Source: an uncultured Slackia sp. (GTDB lineage: Bacteria > Actinomycetota > Coriobacteriia > Coriobacteriales > Eggerthellaceae). From it: a stretch of 56,409 nucleotides of DNA. The translations under genes and the position numbers were made by a program. Of this stretch, positions 32,663 through 41,446 are shown one piece after another. The notes under the pieces were generated by a model. It worked only from the letters and a program-made list of their open reading frames with translations. It was not told where the DNA came from and did not search any database. The stretch covers positions 1 to 56,409 of the forward strand of contig NZ_CAUHPG010000012.1 in the NCBI RefSeq assembly GCF_959608125.1, written 5' to 3'. Within the stretch, counting starts at the first letter, position 1; each line of letters begins with the position of its first letter.

Positions 32663-33982
32663 ATGTTGCTCTCTCAAGCGTCCTCTCAAGGATCAGCTCG
32701 GAAAGAGGCCGCGTCCTCGCGGCCTCTTTCCGTTTCGGAAGCCATGCAGGCTGCGAAGAGTTCTCTCGAGTCGCTTACACTCACGTTGATCGGCGAAGTT
32801 TCCGAGGTCAATGCCAAGGCCGGCTATAAGGCGGTGTATTTCACCGTGAAAGACGCCGGCGCGTCGCTTCCCTGCATGATGTGGCTCAACCGATACCGCC
32901 AGTCAGGCGTGAAGCTCGAAGTGGGGCAGCGGGTCGAGCTTACGGGCCGTTTCACGCTCTATGCACCGAAAGGCCGGATGAATTTCGACGTCTTTTCGGT
33001 GTCGGTATCAGGTGAAGGCGAGCTGCGCCGCCGCGTCGCAGAGCTTGCGCGAAAGCTCGAGCAGGAAGGGCTTATGGATCCGGCCTGCAAGCGTTCGGTT
33101 GCGCATATGAACGCCCACGTGGGTGTGGTCACGTCCCCGCGCGGCGATGCTGTTCATGACGTGATGCGCACGATGCGCAGGCGTTTTCCGCTCACGAAGC
33201 TTTCGCTTGCCGGCGTCGCGGTGGAAGGCGCGAATGCGCCTGCGGGCATGATCGAAGCCCTTCGCGCATGCGTGCAGGCTGGATGCGAAGTCATCCTGCT
33301 TGTGCGTGGCGGCGGTTCTTTCGAAGACCTCATGCCGTTCAACGACGAAGCGCTTGCGCGGGCGATCGCGGCGTGTCCCGTGCCGGTGGTGACGGGCATC
33401 GGTCACGAACCCGACACGTCGATCGCCGACATGGTCGCCGACGTGCGCGCCTCTACGCCTACTGCGGCGGCCGAGCGTGTGACTCCCGAGGCAGAGGCCG
33501 TCTGTCGCGAGCTGGCATCCCGCCAGGCGGCGATGGGCAAGGCGTTCGAGCGCACGGTGGGTCGAGCGCAGGCTTCGCTCGGCCGCTATGAGACGCGGCC
33601 GGTGTTCAAAGACCCGCACCAGCTGTTCGCCACGGACCTCATGACGGTCGATATGCTGCACGAGCGCCTTTCGCGCGCTTTGCCTGCAAGTCTGGAAAAG
33701 GATCGGGAGGCCTTGGTTCAGATGGCGGCTCGTCTTAGCCGTCGGGGTACCGGCATACTCGACCCGTTTGAGCATGCACTGGCGCTGCGCGCCGGCAGGC
33801 TGCACGACCTTTCTCCTTTGCAGGTCCTCTCGCGCGGCTACGCTATGGCGCAAGATTCCCAGGGCCGTGTGATCTCGAGCATCGAAGCGGTCGCTCCGGG
33901 CGATGAAATCGACGTATCCATTTCAGACGGCGTGCTTCGATGCACGATCGACGATATTGCCGCATCGCGTGCGGCGGAATAG
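32663..33982 (+). CDS. xseA: Exodeoxyribonuclease VII large subunit
   Basis: A 439-residue protein. The N-terminal OB-fold (LTLIGEVSEVNAKAGYKAVYFTVKD) is followed by the catalytic region with VVTSPRGDAVHDVMRTMRRRFP and the family hallmark GIGHEPDTSIADMVADVRASTPTAAAE, then a coiled-coil region that winds with XseB, and a C-terminal segment with LSRGYAMA. It degrades single-stranded DNA to oligonucleotides together with XseB encoded immediately downstream. I used the ATG two bases after the metallopeptidase stop; upstream codons in the same frame lie inside that gene. Confidence 0.95.
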   Translation: MLLSQASSQGSARKEAASSRPLSVSEAMQAAKSSLESLTLTLIGEVSEVNAKAGYKAVYFTVKDAGASLPCMMWLNRYRQSGVKLEVGQRVELTGRFTLYAPKGRMNFDVFSVSVSGEGELRRRVAELARKLEQEGLMDPACKRSVAHMNAHVGVVTSPRGDAVHDVMRTMRRRFPLTKLSLAGVAVEGANAPAGMIEALRACVQAGCEVILLVRGGGSFEDLMPFNDEALARAIAACPVPVVTGIGHEPDTSIADMVADVRASTPTAAAERVTPEAEAVCRELASRQAAMGKAFERTVGRAQASLGRYETRPVFKDPHQLFATDLMTVDMLHERLSRALPASLEKDREALVQMAARLSRRGTGILDPFEHALALRAGRLHDLSPLQVLSRGYAMAQDSQGRVISSIEAVAPGDEIDVSISDGVLRCTIDDIAASRAAE

Positions 33983-33991
33983 GAAGGCATC

Positions 33992-34246
33992 ATGACCGAA
34001 ACCGCTCCTCGTCCTACTGACCAGATGAGCTTCCGCGAAGCCATGGCGGAGCTTGATCGCACGGTCTCCGTTCTCGAAAGCAACACGCTCGAGCTCGAGG
34101 ATAGTTTGAAGTCCTACGAATACGGCGTCGCTCTGCTTGCCGACTTGAAGAAGCGCCTCGCGGACGCGCAGCAGAAAGTGGATGTGCTTATGGGCCAGCT
34201 CGACGCTCCCGCCGACGATGCAACCACTGACACGACTCTTTCTTAG
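33992..34246 (+). CDS. xseB: Exodeoxyribonuclease VII small subunit
   Basis: An 84-residue protein with the XseB pattern SFREAMAELDRTVSVLESNTLELEDSLKSYEYG followed by a coil. Length and motif match the family, and several copies coat the XseA helices. It begins nine bases after xseA with an AGGAAGG site. Confidence 0.94.
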   Translation: MTETAPRPTDQMSFREAMAELDRTVSVLESNTLELEDSLKSYEYGVALLADLKKRLADAQQKVDVLMGQLDAPADDATTDTTLS

Positions 34247-34321
34247 GCTCTCGATTTTTTCCATTACACTGTCATGCGTTATGCGTGGTAGAAGAAGTTG
34301 AAGAAAGGCGGTATACATACT

Positions 34322-34666
34322 ATGACGGATTGCATTTTCTGCAAAATTGCCGCTGGTGAAATTCCCGCAACCGTGGTTTACGAAGACGACCGCGTCATCG
34401 CGTTCGATGACCTGTCGCCTCAGATGCCTGTCCATACTCTGATCATCCCGAAGGAGCACCACGACAATATCGGAGACGATATTCCGGACGACCTGATGGG
34501 ATATCTCTTCAATACCGTGAAAAAGGTCGCCGAGCTCAAAGACATCGCCTCGTCCGGATATCGCGTTATCGTGAACACCGGCGACGACGCTCAGCAAAGC
34601 GTCCATCACATCCACGTCCATGTTCTCGGCGGCGCGCCGATGAACTCAGGATCTCCTGCCCTGTAA
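34322..34666 (+). CDS. HIT-family nucleotide-binding protein
   Basis: A 114-residue HINT-type protein. It starts DCIFCKIAAGEIPATVVYED, has a central FDDLSPQMPVHTLIIPKEH, and the catalytic histidine triad HIHVHV in SVHHIHVHVLGG near residue 97. These enzymes hydrolyse adenosine 5'-phosphoramidates and similar compounds. ATG 34322 is preferred over an upstream TTG because the family sequence begins there. It lies just before ackA. Confidence 0.93.
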   Translation: MTDCIFCKIAAGEIPATVVYEDDRVIAFDDLSPQMPVHTLIIPKEHHDNIGDDIPDDLMGYLFNTVKKVAELKDIASSGYRVIVNTGDDAQQSVHHIHVHVLGGAPMNSGSPAL

Positions 34667-34687
34667 GCTCGAACACGGGAGTATCAC

Positions 34688-35890
34688 GTGAAAATTCTCG
34701 TCATCAACGCAGGTTCCTCTTCGCTGAAATATCAGCTTGTCGATACCGAACAGGATAAAGTGCTCGCCAAAGGCCTGTGCGAACGCGTAGGTAGTAAAGA
34801 TTCCTACATCAAGCACGGCGCCGACAAGGACGAGCGCATTTTCGCGCAGTACATGGCAGACCATGAAGAGGCGCTGAGGATCGTTTTCGAGGCCCTCATC
34901 CATAGCGAGCGCTCTACGATCACCTCGATCGACCAGATCGACGCCATCGGCCACCGTATCGTGCATGGCGGCAACTACTTCGATTCTTCCGCCTTGATTA
35001 CTCCTGAAGTAATCGAGAAGATCGAAAGCCTCTGCACGCTCGCGCCGCTGCATAACCCGCCCGCGTTGAAGTGCATTCGTGTGTGCGAGCGCCTGGCTCC
35101 TAATCTGCCGCAGGTTGCCGTGTTCGACACGTCGTTCTTCCAGTCGCTTCCGCCGGCGGCGTATATGTACCCGCTTCCGTACGAGCTGTGCGAAAAGCAT
35201 CAGATTCGCAAGTACGGCGCGCATGGCACGTCGCATCGCTATATCGCGTCCCGTTGCGCCGCACTGATGGAGCGTCCGCTCGAAGATTTGAAAATCATCA
35301 CGTGCCATCTTGGTAACGGCTGCTCCATTTCGGCTGTCGACCATGGCACTGCGGTCGATACCTCGATGGGCTTCACGCCTTTGGACGGCCTGATGATGGG
35401 AACGCGTTGCGGGGCCATCGACCCGGCCATCGTTCCGTTCCTCGAGGAGGCCGAAGACCTCACTCCTGCTCAGATCAATGAAATCATGAACAAGAAGTCG
35501 GGCCTTCTGGGTGTTTCGGGTATCAGCAACGACATGCGCGATGTTCGCAAGGGCGCCGAAGAGGGTGATGAGCGCGCTATTCTTGCATACGAGATGTACG
35601 CTCACTCCATTCGCAAGTACCTCGGCCAGTACATGATCGAGATGGCGGGCGTGGACGCCATCGTCTTGACGGCCGGCGTCGGCGAGAACTGCGACCGCAT
35701 GCGTCGTCTTGCGTTCGCGGGCCTGCAGCCGCTCGGCATCATCCTCGACCAGGAGAAGAACCGCCGCGACTACCACGGCAAGGAGCGCTTCATCTCGAGC
35801 GACAACTCCCCGGTCAAGATCATCGTCATTCCGACGAACGAGGAGCTTATGATCGCGCAGGATACCTACGAGATCGTTTCCAAGCTTTAA
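34688..35890 (+). CDS. ackA: Acetate kinase
   Basis: A 400-residue ASKHA-fold kinase with all main motifs: VINAGSSSLKYQL at the N-terminus, IGHRIVHGG near 90, FDTSFFQSLP near 147, HGTSHRYI near 180, CHLGNGCSI near 208 and DTSMGFTPLDGLMMGTRCG near 225. It makes ATP from acetyl phosphate in fermentative energy metabolism or runs in reverse. The start is GTG at 34688 following CGGGAGTATC. It is arranged convergently with pta rather than in the usual same-strand operon. Confidence 0.97.
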   Translation: MKILVINAGSSSLKYQLVDTEQDKVLAKGLCERVGSKDSYIKHGADKDERIFAQYMADHEEALRIVFEALIHSERSTITSIDQIDAIGHRIVHGGNYFDSSALITPEVIEKIESLCTLAPLHNPPALKCIRVCERLAPNLPQVAVFDTSFFQSLPPAAYMYPLPYELCEKHQIRKYGAHGTSHRYIASRCAALMERPLEDLKIITCHLGNGCSISAVDHGTAVDTSMGFTPLDGLMMGTRCGAIDPAIVPFLEEAEDLTPAQINEIMNKKSGLLGVSGISNDMRDVRKGAEEGDERAILAYEMYAHSIRKYLGQYMIEMAGVDAIVLTAGVGENCDRMRRLAFAGLQPLGIILDQEKNRRDYHGKERFISSDNSPVKIIVIPTNEELMIAQDTYEIVSKL

Positions 35891-35916
35891 TCGCTTCGGG
35901 GAAATCGCCATATCGG

Positions 35917-35943
35917 GAAGCGGGCTTCGGCCCGCTTCTTTTT
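35917..35943 (+). terminator. Terminator after ackA
   Basis: GAAGCGGGC (35917 to 35925) pairs with GCCCGCTTC (35930 to 35938) around TTCG, then TTTTT. Confidence 0.9.
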
Positions 35944-35966
35944 GCCCGCTAAGCCTATCTTCGCGC

Positions 35967-36000
35967 AAAAAAACGCCGGCTCGATCGTGCGAGTCGGCGT
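35967..36000 (-). terminator. Terminator after pta (leftward)
   Basis: An 11-base stem with one mismatch (35973 to 35983 with 35990 to 36000). On the minus strand it is followed by seven T. It is placed downstream of the pta stop. Confidence 0.8.
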
Positions 36001-36057
36001 GTTCGTTATCCAGCTGCGCCTTGGATGGGCGCTCATCAGGTATTTCGCTATGAAATT

Positions 36058-37047
36058 TTATTCGCCCTGGGCCTGAACGGCGGTGATGGCCGCGACGCCG
36101 AGAATGTCGTCTGCGGTGCAGCCGCGGGAAAGATCGTTCATCGGAGCGCCGAGGCCCTGAAGAATCGGGCCGTAGGCTTCGGCCTTGGCCAAACGCTGAA
36201 CGAGCTTGTAGCCGATGTTGGCGGCGTCGAGGTCGGGGAACACGAGGACGTTCGCCTTGCCTGCGACGGGGGAGTCAGGAGCCTTCGACGCAGCGACGCT
36301 CGGGACGAGCGCTGCATCGGCCTGCAGCTCGCCGTCGATCGCGAACTCGGGCGCCTTCTGCTTCGCGAGTGCGAGCGCCTCGGTCACTTTCTCCGTGTCG
36401 GCGTCTTTGACGGAGCCGTAGCTCGAGTGGGAAAGCATGGCCACGCGCGCCTGGCCGCCGATGACTTTTTCATAGGATTTCGCCGTGGCGACGGCGATTT
36501 CGGAGAGGTCCTCCGCGTTAGGCTGGATGCATACCGCGCAGTCTGCGAACATGAAGGTTCCACCGTCGCCGAATGCGCATTCGGGAACCTCCATGACGAA
36601 GAATGAGCTCACGAGCTTGCTACCAGGGGCGGTCTTGATGATGCGCAGCGCGGGATGCAGGACGTCCTTGGTCGCATGGCATGCGCCGCCGACCAGGCCG
36701 TCGGCGCGGCCGGTCTTCAGGAGCATCGTGCCGAAATACATGACATCGTCCATGAGCTTATCGGCTTCTTCGGGGGTCATCCCTTTAGCCTTGCGCAGTT
36801 CGAACAGGCCCTCGGCAAGCTCTTCGCGCAGCGGGTCGTTCGTGTTGTCGATGACGCGCACGCCGTCGAATTCGAAGCCCTTCTGGGCGATTTCGTCGGG
36901 GTTGCCGATGACGATGACGTCGGCGATTCCCTGGTCGACGATTTTCTGAGCTGCTTCGAGCACGCGATCGTCATTTCCTTCAGGAAGAACGATGGTCTTC
37001 TTATCGGCCTTCGCACGTTCGATCATGGTGTTGAGAAACGCTGCCAT
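36058..37047 (-). CDS. pta: Phosphate acetyltransferase
   Basis: A 329-residue protein of the short Pta type (no N-terminal DRTGG/P-loop extension). It shows KTIVLPEGNDDRVLEAA near the start, GRADGLVGGACHAT near 115, SSFFVMEVP, ARVAMLSHSSYGS and VLVFPDLDAANIGYK near 270. It converts acetyl-CoA and phosphate to acetyl phosphate, feeding acetate kinase encoded on the opposite strand. An AAAGGAGCG site precedes the ATG. Confidence 0.96.
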   Translation of the reverse strand: MAAFLNTMIERAKADKKTIVLPEGNDDRVLEAAQKIVDQGIADVIVIGNPDEIAQKGFEFDGVRVIDNTNDPLREELAEGLFELRKAKGMTPEEADKLMDDVMYFGTMLLKTGRADGLVGGACHATKDVLHPALRIIKTAPGSKLVSSFFVMEVPECAFGDGGTFMFADCAVCIQPNAEDLSEIAVATAKSYEKVIGGQARVAMLSHSSYGSVKDADTEKVTEALALAKQKAPEFAIDGELQADAALVPSVAASKAPDSPVAGKANVLVFPDLDAANIGYKLVQRLAKAEAYGPILQGLGAPMNDLSRGCTADDILGVAAITAVQAQGE

Positions 37048-37366
37048 GGACGCTCCTTTCGTTGTCAGATTTCACCGCGTGCAATGATAATGCACGCGCG
37101 TACGTTCTATTCGTGATAACGAGGGAGCGCCGTTCATTTTCGGCTGTGCGGCATCGCCGTTGTTGCATCGTTGCCGTTTTTGTCGGATGGATATTGCGCC
37201 CGAAAGCTCTCAAAGCATGCAGAGGAAAGATCGAATGCTGAATTTCGTATGGTTGTCCAGTCTCGTTGGTAAAGGCAATACGCGCCTCTACGTATAATAA
37301 TCAGGTTGTATTCAATCATTTCGACGGCGATGCCGTCTTAGAACGAATCAAAAGGGGCTTTCAGGC
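37048..37366. other. Divergent intergenic region pta / glycosyltransferase
   Basis: About 320 bases without a gene. An 8-bp perfect inverted repeat (CGCGTGCA at 37076 to 37083 with TGCACGCG at 37091 to 37098) lies 30 bases upstream of the pta start and could be an operator or part of its leader. A TATAAT at 37293 to 37298 is a possible -10 for the glycosyltransferase gene. Confidence 0.5.
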
Positions 37367-38401
37367 ATGAAAACCGTTTCATTCGCCATTCCGTGCTACA
37401 ACTCCGCTGCCTATATGGATAAGTGCATCGAGTCCATCCTTGCGTGCGATTTCGGCGATCGCGGCGACATCGAAATCATTATCGTCGACGATGGCTCGAC
37501 GAAGGACGACACTGCGGAAAAGGCCGATGAGTGGCAGCGTCGCTATCCCGATACGATCGTTGCGATTCATCAGGAAAACGGCGGCCACGGCGCCGCGGTG
37601 AATGCCGGTCTCGCCAATGCGACGGGTCGCTATTTCAAGGTGGTCGATTCCGACGACTGGCTCGATGGGGACGCCATGCGCGACGTTATGGCTTATCTGC
37701 GCAGGCAGTGCGAACTGAAGGACTCGACCGATCTTATTATTGCGAATTACGTGTATGAAAAAGTTCACGAGGGCACGCGCACGGTGATGCGCTACCGTAA
37801 TGTGTTTCCCGAGGGCCGCGAATTCACCTGGGATGAAACGGGTCACTTCAACCAGTCGCAGTACCTGCTCATGCACTCGGTGATCTATCGCACCGAACTT
37901 TTGCGCGATTGCGGGCTCAAGCTGCCCGAGCATACGTTCTATGTCGACAACATCTTCGTCTACGTGCCCCTGCCGCACGTCAAGACGATTTACTACCTCG
38001 ATGTGGACATGTATCGCTATTTCATCGGCCGCGAGGACCAAAGCGTCAACGAAAAGGTCATGTATTCGCGTCGTGACCAGCAGCTTCGCGTGACGCGCAT
38101 CATGATCGACTCGGTCTATCTGCCGGATGATGTCGAGTCCAAGAAGCTCGAGCGCTACATGGAGAATTACCTGTCCATGATGATGTGCATCTGCTCGGTA
38201 TTCCTGCGCCTCGAAAAGACCGACGATAACGAGCGCGACCGCGCCGCCATCTGGAAGTACTTGGAGGACGCGAACCCCGTTCTGTACAAGCGCATTCGTC
38301 ATACCGTGCTGAACTGGGGAAGCAACATCCCCACCGAGATGGGCCGTCGTTTCGCTCTTTCGGCTTATCATATCGCGCAGCGCGTGTTCAAATTCAACTA
38401 G
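37367..38401 (+). CDS. Family 2 glycosyltransferase
   Basis: A 344-residue GT-A enzyme. The nucleotide-sugar domain starts SFAIPCYNSAAYMDKCIESIL, with IIIVDDGSTKDDT near 45, HQENGGHGAAVNAGL near 70 and the metal-binding VVDSDDWLD near 97. The C-terminal half is helical and soluble, with no membrane segment. It likely adds a sugar to a cell-surface polysaccharide or lipid acceptor. It stands alone, with its own upstream region and a terminator behind. Confidence 0.9.
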   Translation: MKTVSFAIPCYNSAAYMDKCIESILACDFGDRGDIEIIIVDDGSTKDDTAEKADEWQRRYPDTIVAIHQENGGHGAAVNAGLANATGRYFKVVDSDDWLDGDAMRDVMAYLRRQCELKDSTDLIIANYVYEKVHEGTRTVMRYRNVFPEGREFTWDETGHFNQSQYLLMHSVIYRTELLRDCGLKLPEHTFYVDNIFVYVPLPHVKTIYYLDVDMYRYFIGREDQSVNEKVMYSRRDQQLRVTRIMIDSVYLPDDVESKKLERYMENYLSMMMCICSVFLRLEKTDDNERDRAAIWKYLEDANPVLYKRIRHTVLNWGSNIPTEMGRRFALSAYHIAQRVFKFN

Positions 38402-38426
38402 CGCGCTGTTTATCTTGTTCATGACG

Positions 38427-38464
38427 AAAGCCCTGCACTCCTTGAGCGAATGCAGGGCTTTCTC
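38427..38464. terminator. Hairpin terminator between glycosyltransferase and dinB
   Basis: AAAGCCCTGCA (38427 to 38437) pairs with TGCAGGGCTTT (38451 to 38461). The A and T runs on both sides allow it to work in either direction. Confidence 0.7.
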
Positions 38465-38515
38465 GATTTGGCCAGGTAATTTGCATGCCGTTACCTTGGG
38501 CTTCGGGTGTAAGTT

Positions 38516-39820
38516 TTAGTAGTCGGCGGGGTTTTTCGCAGCCGTTCCGGTGGTGTTGTTTTTGACCTGCAGCTCACGCCCGTAGAACACGGCCGATTCG
38601 CCGAAACGGTCTTTGACGATGTCGGTCGCGCGTGAAAGCTTGCGGCCGTGTTCTGCATCGATCGAGGGAGGTTTCGCTTCCGCATGAGGGTGTCGGTCCT
38701 TGTCTTCCGTGGCGAAATCGCCGCTGTCGAAGAGGGATTCCTGCACATGGTCGCTTTCTTCGAAGCCCGTCACCGCCACGCCGACAAGGCGAACCGCCAT
38801 GCCCGGCTTCCATAGTTCCTCGATCATTTCATGGAGCAGGGGAATGAACGCATATTCGTTGTCTTCGGGGCGGGGGAGTTTGCGCTGGACGCTGCGGACG
38901 CTGCGGTCCGAATAGCGCATGCGCAGCGCTACCGTGCGTCCTGCCAGGTCTTTCTTTCGAAGGCGTCGGGCCACTTTCGCCGCCATGGTGTCGACTGCGG
39001 CGGCGATGGCCTCGAAGGTGCGCAAGTCGTTCGAAGCGGTCATTTCGCTTGAGACCGACTTTACCGGGTCGCTATCGGCGCTTACGGGCGTCATATCGAG
39101 TCCCAGGCAGCGGTTACGCATCATGTCGGCGTTTTTGCCCCAGATCGATTTCAGCAGCCGGTCGGGTGCCGCGGCCATGTCTCCAAGGGTGAAGACGCCG
39201 TGCTTGCGCAGCGTTTCTTCGGCTCTCGCTCCGACGCCCGACATCGTTCTGACGGGTAAAGGGGAGAGGAAATCGTGCTCTCTACCTGGGTAAACGACGG
39301 TAAGGCCTTGCGGCTTGTCCATATCGCTGGCGATTTTGGCGATGGTTTTGCTCGTGCCGACGCCGATGGAGCAGGTGACCCCGAGCTCGGCTACGCGATT
39401 CTGGATCCGCCGGGCGATGGCGACGGGATGCTCCGTGTTCACTTCGTTCGGCGAAACATCGAGGAACGCTTCGTCGATGCTGACCTGCTGCAACAGAGGG
39501 CTTTCATCAAGAAGGATTCTCATGATGGAGCGTGACATGGCTTTGTAGCGGTCGAAGTGGCCATGCGTCCAGATGGCATGCGGGCAGAGCTGCTTTGCGG
39601 TGGCCGAAGGCATGGCGCTGCGGACACCGAAAGCGCGCGCTTCGTAGCTTGCCGTCGAGACGACGCCGCGTTTGTCGGGATCGCCGCCGACGATGACGGG
39701 CTTTCCGCGCCATGCAGGATGGTCGAGCTGTTCGACCGAGGCGAAAAAGGCATCCAGGTCGACCAGAAGCACGGCAGGGCCGGGCCAAGGACGGTGCTGG
39801 TCTTTTCCATCGAAATGCAT
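38516..39820 (-). CDS. dinB: DNA polymerase IV (Y-family)
   Basis: A 434-residue protein. Catalytic carboxylates lie in LLVDLDAFFASVEQ (near residue 18) and SIDEAFLDV (near 112). GKPVIVGG, STASYEARAFGVRSAM and the helix-hairpin region MSGVGARAEETLRKHGV are all present, and a little-finger domain follows. The C-terminal extension (about 360 to 434) is polar. It copies past damaged bases. I chose ATG 39820 because GAGGAAA sits correctly before it; an ATG further upstream lacks a site. Two SOS-like boxes lie just upstream. Confidence 0.94.
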   Translation of the reverse strand: MHFDGKDQHRPWPGPAVLLVDLDAFFASVEQLDHPAWRGKPVIVGGDPDKRGVVSTASYEARAFGVRSAMPSATAKQLCPHAIWTHGHFDRYKAMSRSIMRILLDESPLLQQVSIDEAFLDVSPNEVNTEHPVAIARRIQNRVAELGVTCSIGVGTSKTIAKIASDMDKPQGLTVVYPGREHDFLSPLPVRTMSGVGARAEETLRKHGVFTLGDMAAAPDRLLKSIWGKNADMMRNRCLGLDMTPVSADSDPVKSVSSEMTASNDLRTFEAIAAAVDTMAAKVARRLRKKDLAGRTVALRMRYSDRSVRSVQRKLPRPEDNEYAFIPLLHEMIEELWKPGMAVRLVGVAVTGFEESDHVQESLFDSGDFATEDKDRHPHAEAKPPSIDAEHGRKLSRATDIVKDRFGESAVFYGRELQVKNNTTGTAAKNPADY

Positions 39821-39843
39821 CGTATTTCCTCGCATATCAAGTA

Positions 39844-39890
39844 CGAATATCCGTTCGATTTTCTTTGTAGTATATACGAACAAAGATTCG
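39844..39890. promoter_or_regulatory. Two SOS (LexA)-like boxes upstream of dinB
   Basis: CGAATATCCGTTCG at 39844 to 39857 and CGAACAAAGATTCG at 39877 to 39890. Both are 14 bases with the CGAAC-N4-GTTCG architecture and one mismatch in one half-site, as in Gram-positive LexA operators. They lie 24 to 70 bases upstream of the dinB start. Confidence 0.6.
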
Positions 39891-40038
39891 GATGGTGAAA
39901 ACGTTCGATTCGTAACGTCTCGAGAACGCCTTGTCGTGCGAAACTTCGAACGGATTTACGCTCAGATACTATATAGTTAATTTCATTATGCACGAGCGCG
40001 TCGAATCGATGCGCAAAAACGTCTCGAGGGAGAAATCA

Positions 40039-40341
40039 ATGGACGCAAAGAAATGCCGCACGCTCGGCATCGTGAGCATCGTTTGCGCGGGCATCAGCTT
40101 GATTGTGTTCGGCGCATTGCTCGACATCGTCGCCTTCATCATCGGCTTCGTCGCTCTGACGGGCGCTCGCAAGCTCGTCATGGTCAACGCCGATGACGTT
40201 TATGCGTGCGATGCTATGAAGCTTGCCAAGATCGGCGTCGTGCTGAGCCTGGTCGCATTCATAGCCAATGCTCTGACGGCTGCATTTTTGGCGCCTGCGC
40301 TGCTTGAAGGTACCGTGGGCACGTCGGGCGCAATGTTCTAG
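40039..40341 (+). CDS. Small membrane protein (two to three helices)
   Basis: A 100-residue protein with hydrophobic segments at about 10 to 38 (IVSIVCAGISLIVFGALLDIVAFIIGFVAL) and 66 to 90. The starting ATG at 40039 follows GAGGGAGAAATC; upstream in-frame ATGs would add a charged leader. It is divergent from dinB. Similar short proteins are common in Coriobacteriia, with no known role. A hairpin terminator follows. Confidence 0.75.
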   Translation: MDAKKCRTLGIVSIVCAGISLIVFGALLDIVAFIIGFVALTGARKLVMVNADDVYACDAMKLAKIGVVLSLVAFIANALTAAFLAPALLEGTVGTSGAMF

Positions 40342-40365
40342 GATTGCGCGTATCGCCAGTGCGTC

Positions 40366-40412
40366 AAGCCGCGTGTTGATCGGATTTTCCGGCTGCACGC
40401 GGCTTTTCTTTT
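40366..40412 (+). terminator. Terminator after small membrane protein
   Basis: AAGCCGCGTG (40366 to 40375) pairs with CACGCGGCTT (40396 to 40405), followed by TTCTTTT. Confidence 0.8.
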
Positions 40413-40593
40413 ATTCGAGGGTTGTTTTCCTTTTCCGACGTATCCGATGCGTATTTGAATCAACGAATCGATTATTTTCCGTGATACTTTACCCATAAAA
40501 CACTACAATGGGGCCTTAGAACGGCTCTCAGGGCTTCATTTGTAAAAGCCCAGGTCAGATGGGTGCAAGAACGAGCTTGAAGGGGAATAGCTC

Positions 40594-41067
40594 ATGAAAA
40601 TGATTGAAGAGGTGCGAAAAAGCGAACGAACCGACGAATTGATCGAAGAACTTGCCTCGCTCTGGAGGCGATCGGTGACGGCAAGCCACTGGTTTTTGAG
40701 CGAAGGCGACATCGACGCCATCGAGCCCGAGGTTCGTAATTGCATTCGCGATATCGAGACGCTTTATATCGCACGAACCGATACGGGGCATGCGGCTGGA
40801 TTCGCCGGCGTCTCGGGTGTCAGGATCGAGGCGCTTTTCGTCGAGGCGGCGCTGCGCGGAACCGGATACGGCAGCGCGCTTATGGATCGCGTGATCGCTG
40901 ATGCGCCGGTCGAGTTCATCGACGTGAACGAGGGAAATCCGAATGCGATCGAATTCTATTCGAAGAAGGGATTCAGGGTCGTGTCGAGGTCGTCTCGCGA
41001 TGATGCCGGAAGGCCGTATCCGATACTGCATATGCGCAAGTCTCCGCAATACGGAATCGGAGCATAG
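40594..41067 (+). CDS. GNAT-family N-acetyltransferase
   Basis: A 157-residue protein resembling YjaB-type acetyltransferases: RSVTASHWFLSEGDIDAI near the start, then RIEALFVEAALRGTGYGSALMDRV, the acetyl-CoA loop (R/Q-x-x-G-x-G/A as RGTGYG), and VNEGNPNAIEFYSKKGFRVV near the end. The substrate is unknown; YjaB-like enzymes acetylate small molecules or protein N-termini. A gap of about 250 bases precedes it, with AAGGGGAATAG before the ATG. Confidence 0.88.
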   Translation: MKMIEEVRKSERTDELIEELASLWRRSVTASHWFLSEGDIDAIEPEVRNCIRDIETLYIARTDTGHAAGFAGVSGVRIEALFVEAALRGTGYGSALMDRVIADAPVEFIDVNEGNPNAIEFYSKKGFRVVSRSSRDDAGRPYPILHMRKSPQYGIGA

Positions 41068-41446
41068 GCGCTATCCATCGGGTATTATTTAGAAAAGCGA
41101 ACAGATGTACTTTTATATCTGTTCGCTTTTTGTTCGAAAATACATCTATGATAATATGTCTTATGTAAAGTTACGGAATAAAACAGTCCAAAACGCGACA
41201 AGGCATCGACAGCGCGTGTCTGGCTCGACGCCCGTTCGGCAGGAAGAATTAGATAGGTCGTTACCGCGACCTTCGTGGATACTGGCTTGATGCGGGCAAA
41301 AGAAAAGCCCCCAACGCAAAGCATCAGGGGCATACAGATGGTGGATAATCCTAGGACCATCCACAGGCAATTGTACAACAAAGCAGGCTGCCAGGGAAGA
41401 AGAATGTTCATCGGGCAGCCGTCAAGCTCGCGTGAATCGTATGGCT
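41068..41446. other. Structured intergenic region with hairpins (rhodanese 3' side)
   Basis: About 380 bases without a credible gene. From left: a terminator for the GNAT gene (14-base arms, 41093 to 41106 and 41117 to 41130, T-run). Reading leftward from the rhodanese stop there are three stems: GGCTGCC/GGCAGCC (41386 to 41420), GTGGAT/ATCCAC around palindromic CCTAGG (41341 to 41364), and GCCCC/GGGGC with a T-rich tail (41301 to 41331). The last can end the rhodanese transcript. Confidence 0.6.
41093..41131 (+). terminator. Terminator after GNAT gene
   Basis: AAAAGCGAACAGAT (41093 to 41106) pairs exactly with ATCTGTTCGCTTTT (41117 to 41130) across a 10-base loop. Confidence 0.85.
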
